Of a stretch of DNA of 20,594 nt, positions 8,178-14,448 are shown piece by piece. Under the pieces are notes generated by a model. It saw nothing but the letters and a program-made list of their open reading frames with translations. It was not told the DNA's origin and ran no database searches. Source of the DNA: UBA1715 sp036752345 (GTDB taxonomy: Bacteria > Bacteroidota > Bacteroidia > Bacteroidales > UBA1715); contig DAIOSV010000042.1 in the NCBI GenBank assembly GCA_036752345.1, positions 1 through 20,594 on the forward strand. Direction: 5' to 3'. The first letter of the stretch is position 1; each line of letters opens with the position of its first letter. Both the position numbers and the translations under genes were made by a program.

Positions 8178-8387
8178 ATGACAACAAAAACATTCCCCGT
8201 ATATGGCATGAGGTGCGCTCATTGCAAGGCACAAGTAGAAACTGCATTACAAGCACTCGATGGTGTAGCAAATGTACACGCAAGTTTGGATGATAAAAAC
8301 GTAGAAGTTGAATTCGACGACACAAAAGTGACTGCAAACACAATGAAAAATGCAGTTGCCGAGGTTGGTTTTGATTTAGAAGCATAA
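8178..8387 (+). CDS. HMA-domain metallochaperone (CopZ-like)
   Basis: This 69-residue protein is a single heavy-metal-associated domain with the ferredoxin-like fold. The metal-binding loop is GMRCAHC (residues 10-16; Cys13 and Cys16), the M-x-C-x-x-C motif that binds Cu(I). Such proteins carry copper in the cytoplasm to P1B-type exporters. Its stop overlaps the start of the downstream Cu ATPase by one base (TAATG) in the sequence repeated on both sides of the assembly gap, so the two genes are probably directly adjacent and translationally coupled. The metal is inferred from the motif and the neighbour; the gene symbol is left blank because small HMA proteins are hard to assign by sequence. 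Confidence 0.9.
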   Translation: MTTKTFPVYGMRCAHCKAQVETALQALDGVANVHASLDDKNVEVEFDDTKVTANTMKNAVAEVGFDLEA

Positions 8388-8550
8388 TGAAAAAGNNNNN
8401 NNNNNNNNNNNNNNNNNNNNNNNNNNNNNNNNNNNNNNNNNNNNNNNNNNNNNNNNNNNNNNNNNNNNNNNNNNNNNNNNNNNNNNNNNNNNNNNCAATG
8501 AAAAATGCAGTTGCCGAGGTTGGTTTTGATTTAGAAGCATAATGAAAAAG
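8341..8550. repeat. 55-bp direct repeat flanking the assembly gap
   Basis: Bases 8341-8395 and 8496-8550 are identical over 55 bp and directly abut the run of Ns on either side. The unit covers the 3' end of the HMA chaperone gene and the first 9 bases of the Cu ATPase gene. This is what two contig ends look like when they overlap by one k-mer, so it is probably not a biological repeat. Confidence 0.9.
8396..8495. other. Assembly gap of 100 Ns
   Basis: A run of exactly 100 undetermined bases joins two contigs. Because identical 55-bp ends flank it, the true gap is probably absent, and the real sequence would be about 155 bp shorter than shown. Confidence 0.98.
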
Positions 8551-10473
8551 CAAACGATACCGGTAGTTGGCATGGCGTGCTCGGCATGCTCGGCGAATGT
8601 TGAGCTCAAGCTGAATTCGTTACCTGGAGTAACCTCTGCTTCGGTTTCGTTACCTGCACGCACCGCACTAATTGAGTACGATGAATCGCAGATTTCTCTT
8701 GCAGAAATAAAACACGAAATTAATGCCATTGGATACGACCTGATAATTGAAAGCGGCCGCTCGGCAGAACAAATTGAGAGAAACGAATATATGCTCCTTC
8801 GTCGCAAAACGATTTTTTCGTGGATTTTTGCCGTATTGGTCATGTGTTTTTCTATGCGTTGGATAGACCTTGCCAGTCGCGACAATGCAAACGTGATGGC
8901 TATGATAATTGCGATAGCAAATATTTTCTATTGCGGACGACAATTTTATATACATGCGTTCAAACAATTGCTTCATGCTACAGCAAATATGGATACACTG
9001 GTAGCTCTTTCTACCGGAATTTCATTTTTATTTAGCGTGTTCAACACCTTTTGGGGCGAAGCCGTTTGGAGCAGCCGCGACATAGAGTGGCATACCTATT
9101 TCGACGCATCGGTCATGATTATTACGTTTGTATTGACCGGCCGTTTGTTGGAAGAAAAAGCAAAAAACGGCACCGCATCAAGCATACGAGAATTGATGGG
9201 GTTGCAACCCAAAACGGCTCGCTTGGTAAAAGGCAATGAGCTTGACGAAGTGCCAATTTCTACCATTCAAAAAGGCGATGTAATAGAAGTTCGTGCCGGT
9301 GAAAAAATTCCCGTTGATGGTGACGTAACATGGGCAACCAGTTTCATGACCGACGACGCTGCCTATGTTGATGAAGCAATGATTACCGGCGAACCTACCC
9401 CTGCAATGAAGAAAAAAGATTCAAAAGTATTGGCAGGAACGGTGATAGCTCAAGGCAAATTACGTTTTCGTGCACGTCAAATTGGAGAAGAAACGGCGTT
9501 GGCAAACATCATACGAATGGTGCAAGAAGCGCAAGGGAGTAAAGCTCCGGTGCAACGAACTATTGATAAAGTCTCGCTGATTTTTGTGCCGATAGTTGCC
9601 GGCATTGCATTGATTACTTTTTTGGTATGGTGGTTTGTTGGAGGAAACGAAGCGCTTCCGCAAGCAATACTTTCGTCGGTGGCGGTGTTAGTAATTGCCT
9701 GCCCCTGCGCCATGGGCCTTGCTACGCCTACGGCTCTTATGGTAGGCATTGGCAAAGCGGCAAAACGCAATATTCTCATAAAAGATGCTTCGGCACTTGA
9801 AGAACTCCGTAAAATTGATGCCGTTGTCATTGATAAAACCGGCACGCTTACCATTCCTAATCGTACAATCGATTTCACCAAAGCTGAGGACATTCCTCTT
9901 GAATCTCGCGAGACATTGAAACCAAATGCTCGTGAAGCTATGCAACAGTTGCAGGCAAATGGTATTGAGGTTTATATGATGAGCGGAGATAAAGAAGAAG
10001 CAGCCCACTACTGGGCCGAACAGGCTGGCATTGCTCACTATCAAAGCAAGGTGCTTCCGCAAGACAAAGAAAACCTTGTGCGAACTCTCCAACAGCAAGG
10101 GAAACGGGTGGCAATGATAGGCGATGGCATCAACGACACGCAGGCACTGGCATTGGCAAATGTGAGCATAGCCATGGGAAAAGGAACTGATGTAGCTATG
10201 GACGTGGCTCAAATCACCTTGATGGGCGATGATCTTCGGCGCATTCCCGATGCTATTTTGTTGAGCAAAAAAACGGTGAATATGATTTATCAGAATTTAT
10301 TCTGGGCTTTTATCTACAACGTTGTTTGCATTCCACTGGCAGCGGGTTTGCTGCACATTTTTGGTATTAATTTTCAAATAACGCCAACGTGGGCTTCAGC
10401 ACTGATGGCATTTTCGAGTGTGAGCGTCGTGCTTAATAGTTTGCGGCTCAATTGGTTGTTTGGAAAAGAATAA
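8542..10473 (+). CDS. copA: Cu(I)-type P1B ATPase lacking the N domain (CopA-like)
   Basis: This inner-membrane ATPase is predicted to export Cu(I) from the cytoplasm. In the 643 residues I see an N-terminal HMA domain (GMACSAC, Cys13/Cys16), membrane spans, the A-domain loop TGEP, the intramembrane CPC (387-389), the phosphorylation motif DKTGT (431-435), GDGIND (527-532), and the Cu-specific late-helix residues YN (FIYNVVC) and MAFSSVSVVLNSLRL. DKTGT and GDGIND are only about 102 residues apart, against 197 in the neighbouring Zn/Cd ATPase. The nucleotide-binding N domain, including its HP motif, is therefore missing and replaced by a short linker (about 436-460). The frame is intact, so this is not a visible frameshift. 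The start overlaps the chaperone stop. Cu specificity is inferred from the motifs. Confidence 0.9.
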   Translation: MKKQTIPVVGMACSACSANVELKLNSLPGVTSASVSLPARTALIEYDESQISLAEIKHEINAIGYDLIIESGRSAEQIERNEYMLLRRKTIFSWIFAVLVMCFSMRWIDLASRDNANVMAMIIAIANIFYCGRQFYIHAFKQLLHATANMDTLVALSTGISFLFSVFNTFWGEAVWSSRDIEWHTYFDASVMIITFVLTGRLLEEKAKNGTASSIRELMGLQPKTARLVKGNELDEVPISTIQKGDVIEVRAGEKIPVDGDVTWATSFMTDDAAYVDEAMITGEPTPAMKKKDSKVLAGTVIAQGKLRFRARQIGEETALANIIRMVQEAQGSKAPVQRTIDKVSLIFVPIVAGIALITFLVWWFVGGNEALPQAILSSVAVLVIACPCAMGLATPTALMVGIGKAAKRNILIKDASALEELRKIDAVVIDKTGTLTIPNRTIDFTKAEDIPLESRETLKPNAREAMQQLQANGIEVYMMSGDKEEAAHYWAEQAGIAHYQSKVLPQDKENLVRTLQQQGKRVAMIGDGINDTQALALANVSIAMGKGTDVAMDVAQITLMGDDLRRIPDAILLSKKTVNMIYQNLFWAFIYNVVCIPLAAGLLHIFGINFQITPTWASALMAFSSVSVVLNSLRLNWLFGKE

Positions 10474-10485
10474 ATAAATTTGCAC

Positions 10486-10896
10486 ATGGACGTAACTGAA
10501 AAATTAGAACAAAAAGGCGTAAAACCTACGGCAAATCGGATTTTGGTGTACGAAACTCTCGCAAAACATGCACGTCCGCTGAGCATTGCCGACATTGAAG
10601 ACAGCATTTTGTCTATGGACAAATCCAGCATTTTCAGAGTCATTACGCTCTTTTTGCAATACGATTTGGTTCATGCAATTGAAGACGGTAGCGGCTCTTT
10701 GAAATATGAAATTTGTACCGAAGAATTGCACCACGCCGTTGGCGGTCACGTCCATTTTTACTGTGAAACGTGCCACCAAACATTTTGCTTTGAAGACGTA
10801 ACGATTCCGTTGGTTGAAACTCCCAAAGGTTTTGAAGCAAATTCCATCAACTACATGATTAAAGGCGTTTGCCAAAAATGCAGTAGTCGCAAATAG
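10486..10896 (+). CDS. Fur-family metal-dependent transcriptional regulator
   Basis: This is a 136-residue Fur-type winged-helix repressor. The N-terminal DNA-binding domain covers about residues 1-75 (GVKPTANRILVYETL, then the recognition-helix region DKSSIFRVITLF). The C-terminal dimerization and metal domain has a His-rich stretch (HHAVGGHVHFYC) and two structural-zinc CxxC pairs, CETC (93-96) and CQKC (129-132). The open frame reaches a TTG two codons earlier, but ATG 10486 fits better. The gene is 12 nt after the Cu ATPase and about 83 nt before the Zn/Cd ATPase. Whether it senses Zn (Zur), Fe (Fur), peroxide (PerR) or Cu cannot be told; its position between two metal exporters points to metal-efflux control. 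Confidence 0.9.
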   Translation: MDVTEKLEQKGVKPTANRILVYETLAKHARPLSIADIEDSILSMDKSSIFRVITLFLQYDLVHAIEDGSGSLKYEICTEELHHAVGGHVHFYCETCHQTFCFEDVTIPLVETPKGFEANSINYMIKGVCQKCSSRK

Positions 10897-10917
10897 AGAT
10901 TTTGCCACAACGTAACT

Positions 10918-10934
10918 TTGCAACCAAGTTGCAA
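10918..10934. promoter_or_regulatory. Palindromic candidate operator upstream of the Zn/Cd ATPase
   Basis: TTGCAACCAAGTTGCAA is a perfect inverted repeat with 7-bp arms and a 3-bp centre. It lies between the Fur-family gene and the Zn/Cd ATPase start, just upstream of a possible -7 box at 10946. Its size and symmetry fit a dimeric repressor such as the Fur-family protein encoded next door. The binding protein is an inference. Confidence 0.5.
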
Positions 10935-10945
10935 GTTTTTCTACT

Positions 10946-10953
10946 GACATTTG
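10946..10953 (+). promoter_or_regulatory. Weak -7 box for the Zn/Cd ATPase
   Basis: GACATTTG, one mismatch from TAnnTTTG, lies 26 nt before ATG 10980. The same octamer occurs upstream of groES. The palindrome 10918-10934 would cover the -33/spacer region. Without a visible -33 element this is a low-confidence call. Confidence 0.3.
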
Positions 10954-10979
10954 TCTCCGTAAAAATTAATTCTCTCAAC

Positions 10980-12938
10980 ATGGAGACAGAAAACAAAATC
11001 AAATTAGGCAAAATCGTGGCAGCGGGCATGTTGCTTATAGTTGCGGTTATCATTGAACGCACGTGGAATTTGCCTACGTGGCAATTGTTGCTTGTATACT
11101 TGGTGCCGTACTTGATAGCCGGTTACGATGTATTGCGGGAAGCAGGAGAAAAATTGTTGGGCATTGACGATGATGACAACCACTGCGAACATTGCCATTG
11201 CGAAAGCAGTGAAAAAAAACATGGTTTTTTAGGACATTTTTCTGGCGTGCTCGACGAAGATTTTTTAATGTCCATTGCAACTATCGGCGCGCTTGCTATA
11301 GGTTTTTTGCCGAATGCCGAACACCAGTTTCCCGAAGCGGTGTTTGTCATGTTGTTTTTCAAAGTAGGAGAATTGTTTGAAGACATTGCCGAAGGCCGCA
11401 GTCGTAAATCTATTTCGCAACTAATGGACATTCGCCCCGACGTGGCGCACGTTGAGCGCGATGGCGTTGTGAGCACAATTGCTCCCGAAGAGGTGCAGAT
11501 AGGAGAAATTATCCTTATAAAACCCGGCGAAAAAGTTCCGCTAGATGGCATTGTGCTTGAAGGCGACAGCAATCTTGACACGGTTGCGCTCACCGGTGAG
11601 AGCGTTCCTCGCAGCATTCACGCCGGCGACGATATCTTGTCAGGCTGTGTAAATCTGACCGGAGTGGTAAAAGTTCGCGTAACCAAAACATTTGGCGAAT
11701 CAACGGTTACAAAAGTTCTTGAGCTTGTGGAAAACGCAAGCGAAAACAAATCTAAGAGCGAAAATTTCATTACCAAATTTGCACGCATTTACACGCCTAT
11801 TGTTGTTGTTTTGGCCTTAGCTGTAGCCTTTTTGCCGCCGATTATTTCCGGAAATTTTTCAGAGAATTTTGGTCTTTGGTTGTACCGTGCGCTTACGTTT
11901 TTAGTGGTGTCGTGCCCGTGTGCGTTGGTTATTTCCGTTCCGCTTGCGTTTTTCGGTGGCATTGGCGGCGCTTCAAGAAAAGGTATTTTGATAAAAGGTT
12001 CCAACTACATGGAAACGCTTGCGAAAGTTACAAGCGTTGCGTTTGACAAAACCGGCACCATGACCGAAGGCGTGTTTGATGTTACCGCCATTCATCCCGA
12101 CAAAATAAGCAAAACTGAGTTACTGCACTACGCTGCCCACGTTGAGCGTTATTCTACGCACCCTATTGCCGTTTCACTCAAGGAAGCCTTTGCCAACGAA
12201 GACGATGAGTGCGCGGTAGAAAACGTGGAAGAAGTTGCCGGCAAAGGCATTTCGGCAAAAGTCAACGGACACGAAGTGTACGTGGGCAATCTCAAAATGA
12301 TAGAAGAACTCAACGTGCAATGGACTCTGTGCGACAAAGTGGGAACAATAGTGCACGTGGTAATTGACGGAGAATATGCAGGCCACATTATTGTTTCGGA
12401 TAAAATTAAAAGTGACGCGGCAGAAGCAATTTCATCATTGAAGAACGAAGGTGTAAGCCGCTTGGTAATGCTCACCGGCGATAAGTACGACGTGGCTGCC
12501 GATGTTGCAAAAACAGTTGGCATTGAAGAATTTCATGCAGAATTGCTTCCGAGCGATAAAGTTGCAATAGTGGAACAATTGCTCGCCGACACTCAAAACG
12601 GCTCGGTTGCGTTTGTTGGTGATGGCATAAACGATGCTCCGGTGTTGGCTCGCGTCGATGTGGGCATTGCCATGGGCGGTTTGGGAAGCGATGCGGCAAT
12701 TGAAGCCGCCGACGTGATTCTTATGGACGACAAGCCTTCAAAAATTGCCGTGGCTATTCGTCAAGCACGGCGCACGTTGCGCATAGCAAAACAGAACACC
12801 GGTTTTGCCATTATTGTAAAAGTTGCCGTACTTGTGCTTGCGTTCTTTGGCATTGCCACCATGTGGATGGCGGTGTTTGCCGATGTGGGCGTGACCGTTT
12901 TGGCAGTTCTCAATTCCATGAGAACGCTCAAAGTATAG
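10980..12938 (+). CDS. Zn/Cd-type P1B heavy-metal ATPase (ZntA/CadA-like)
   Basis: This inner-membrane ATPase is predicted to export Zn(II), Cd(II) or Pb(II). The 652 residues carry CPC (312-314), DKTGT (356-360), an HP motif in the N domain (RYSTHPIAV), TGES and GDGIND (547-552), and the last helix has the P1B-2 type aspartate (FADVGVTVLAVLNSM, Asp635). There is no N-terminal HMA domain. Instead a His/Cys/Asp patch, DDDDNHCEHCHC (63-74), sits in the polar loop between the second and third hydrophobic segments. ATG 10980 is chosen over an open frame running up to a TTG at 10902, because homology begins at METEN and the palindrome would otherwise be coding. The gene follows the Fur-family regulator and is closed by a strong terminator. 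Confidence 0.93.
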   Translation: METENKIKLGKIVAAGMLLIVAVIIERTWNLPTWQLLLVYLVPYLIAGYDVLREAGEKLLGIDDDDNHCEHCHCESSEKKHGFLGHFSGVLDEDFLMSIATIGALAIGFLPNAEHQFPEAVFVMLFFKVGELFEDIAEGRSRKSISQLMDIRPDVAHVERDGVVSTIAPEEVQIGEIILIKPGEKVPLDGIVLEGDSNLDTVALTGESVPRSIHAGDDILSGCVNLTGVVKVRVTKTFGESTVTKVLELVENASENKSKSENFITKFARIYTPIVVVLALAVAFLPPIISGNFSENFGLWLYRALTFLVVSCPCALVISVPLAFFGGIGGASRKGILIKGSNYMETLAKVTSVAFDKTGTMTEGVFDVTAIHPDKISKTELLHYAAHVERYSTHPIAVSLKEAFANEDDECAVENVEEVAGKGISAKVNGHEVYVGNLKMIEELNVQWTLCDKVGTIVHVVIDGEYAGHIIVSDKIKSDAAEAISSLKNEGVSRLVMLTGDKYDVAADVAKTVGIEEFHAELLPSDKVAIVEQLLADTQNGSVAFVGDGINDAPVLARVDVGIAMGGLGSDAAIEAADVILMDDKPSKIAVAIRQARRTLRIAKQNTGFAIIVKVAVLVLAFFGIATMWMAVFADVGVTVLAVLNSMRTLKV

Positions 12939-12951
12939 CCTTCTCGCGTTT

Positions 12952-12981
12952 AAACCAAAAGTATTTGCTTTTGGTTTTTTT
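12952..12981 (+). terminator. Intrinsic terminator after the Zn/Cd ATPase
   Basis: A 10-bp stem (12952-12961 with 12968-12977), a 6-nt loop and a run of seven Ts ending at 12981. It lies 13 nt after the ATPase stop and ends the heavy-metal module. Confidence 0.92.
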
Positions 12982-13031
12982 GTGCATCAAAGTATTTCTG
13001 CGACAAATGAAAGCAAACGAAGAAGAATCTC

Positions 13032-13039
13032 TATCTTTG
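13032..13039 (+). promoter_or_regulatory. -7 promoter box for the DMT permease
   Basis: TATCTTTG is a full match to TAnnTTTG, 25 nt before the ATG at 13065 and after the preceding terminator. No clear -33 element is visible. Confidence 0.5.
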
Positions 13040-13064
13040 TTTACTTTCAAAGCACAATTCGTGA

Positions 13065-14033
13065 ATGACTAATACGTTAAAGGGATATTTGTTAGGAATA
13101 ATTGCCGCAGCAAGTTACGGCACCAATCCTATTTTTGCCATTCCATTGTATCAAGATGGGATGGACGCAAATTCCGTTCTCTTTTTCCGCTATTTGGTGG
13201 CAATTCCCATTGTAGCAATAATGATGCTGGTGCGAGGTAGGAGTTTTCGATTGCAACGAAAGGAGGCTCTGCCAACTGTCATTTTTGGGCTGCTCATGGG
13301 CATTTCGTCACTTTCGCTCTTTATCAGTTACAACTACATGGGCGCGGGCATTTCGTCAACATTGCTATTTATTTACCCCATACTTGTGGCAGTAATTATG
13401 GCGCTCTTTTTCAAAGAACGAGCAGGTGCAATTACAATTTTGTGTATTTGCATAGCAATATTGGGGATTCTCCTGCTCTATCGCACCGAAGACGGCGGCA
13501 CGCTCAGCACGCTTGGATTGATATTGGTGTTTGTTTCGGCATTGAGCTACGCGGTGTATCTTGTAGGAATAAACCAGAGCGTGCTCAAAGACACGCCTAC
13601 CCTTACGCTCACGTTGTATGTTCTCATTGTGGGGTTACTCCTTTTTACCGGCTATTCGTTTGCCAACACTGGCATACGGCTTCCGAACCATTGGTACAGT
13701 TGGCTCAATATATTTGGCGTAGCATTGTTCCCCACGGCTATATCATTTCTTTGCACCACCGCCGCAATTGCTTACATTGGAAGCACCAAAACTGCCATAC
13801 TTGGAGCATTAGAACCGGTTGCGGCCGTTTTGATGGGAATCATTATTCTTGGCGAAACCTTCACGGCACGAATGGCGCTCGGGTTTCTCCTTATCATTGT
13901 TGCGGTAACGGTAATTATAACGGGAAACAGGGTTTCACAATCTTTGATTCGAATGAGAAAATTGTTCCCAAAAAAGAAAACACGGCCGATTATTAAACCA
14001 TCGGCAGAGGATGAAAAAACTGTAACACTTTGA
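13065..14033 (+). CDS. DMT-superfamily (EamA) permease
   Basis: This inner-membrane transporter of 322 residues has about ten hydrophobic segments in two homologous EamA halves. The first half begins KGYLLGIIAAASYGTNPIFAIPL; the second starts near LGLILVFVSALSYAVYLVGI and contains the motif GALEPVAAVLMGIIILGE, typical of drug/metabolite exporters. The C-terminus is a short basic cytoplasmic tail (MRKLFPKKKTRP). The substrate cannot be predicted. The stop codon overlaps the TTG start of the next gene by 4 nt, so the two are translationally coupled. Confidence 0.9.
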   Translation: MTNTLKGYLLGIIAAASYGTNPIFAIPLYQDGMDANSVLFFRYLVAIPIVAIMMLVRGRSFRLQRKEALPTVIFGLLMGISSLSLFISYNYMGAGISSTLLFIYPILVAVIMALFFKERAGAITILCICIAILGILLLYRTEDGGTLSTLGLILVFVSALSYAVYLVGINQSVLKDTPTLTLTLYVLIVGLLLFTGYSFANTGIRLPNHWYSWLNIFGVALFPTAISFLCTTAAIAYIGSTKTAILGALEPVAAVLMGIIILGETFTARMALGFLLIIVAVTVIITGNRVSQSLIRMRKLFPKKKTRPIIKPSAEDEKTVTL

Positions 14034-14392
14034 ATATAGAACAAGTACGAGAATTAGCATTATCGCTGCCGCACGTAACGGAAGACTTGCCGTTTGGTCC
14101 CGACGTGCTGGTGTTTCGCATTGGCGGAAAAATATTTATGGCAATGGGTCTCACGTCGGAAGAGCCCAAAATTACCCTAAAACTCGCGCCTGCAGATTCT
14201 GAGAATCTTCGGGAGGAGCACAATGGGATTGTTCCCGCATTTCATTGGAACAAAAAGCACTGGAACGACCTGTATTTGGAACAAATACAAGACGCACTTA
14301 CCCGCGATTTAATTCAACGAGCGTATGCATTGGTGCACGCAGGATTGCCAAGAAAAATCAAAAATGAATTAGAAAACGAGTGCAGACGATGA
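14030..14392 (+). CDS. MmcQ/YjbR-family protein
   Basis: This 120-residue protein of the YjbR (CyaY-like fold) family probably binds DNA or acts as a small cytoplasmic factor; its role is not established. Recognisable features are the opening EQVRELALSLPHVTEDLPFGPD, the core VFRIGGKIFMAM, the central LREEHNGIVPAFHWNKKHW, and the end QRAYALVHAGLPRK. The start codon is TTG, which overlaps the upstream permease stop (TTGA). No in-frame ATG lies near enough to give the conserved N-terminus, so TTG is accepted. Confidence 0.85.
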   Translation: MNIEQVRELALSLPHVTEDLPFGPDVLVFRIGGKIFMAMGLTSEEPKITLKLAPADSENLREEHNGIVPAFHWNKKHWNDLYLEQIQDALTRDLIQRAYALVHAGLPRKIKNELENECRR

Positions 14393-14425
14393 TTATTCTT
14401 TTACCCATAATTCCATAAAAAAAAG

Positions 14426-14433
14426 TATTTTTG
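14426..14433 (+). promoter_or_regulatory. -7 promoter box for the NSS symporter operon
   Basis: TATTTTTG matches TAnnTTTG 15 nt before ATG 14449. It also shows that the upstream TTG at 14431, where the open frame could begin, lies inside the promoter and is not the start. Confidence 0.45.
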
Positions 14434-14448
14434 CTCAAGGTTACTTGT

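Noticed and set aside
8376..8885. Possible second HMA or Cu ATPase gene copy at the gap
   Set aside because: The repeat is exactly 55 bp, abuts the Ns on both sides and carries no divergence, which fits one k-mer overlap better than a duplicated gene.
10475..10482. TAAATTTG -7-like box ahead of the Fur-family gene
   Set aside because: It lies 3 nt before the ATG, so a transcript from it would begin after the start codon; the Fur-family gene is more likely read from the upstream operon.
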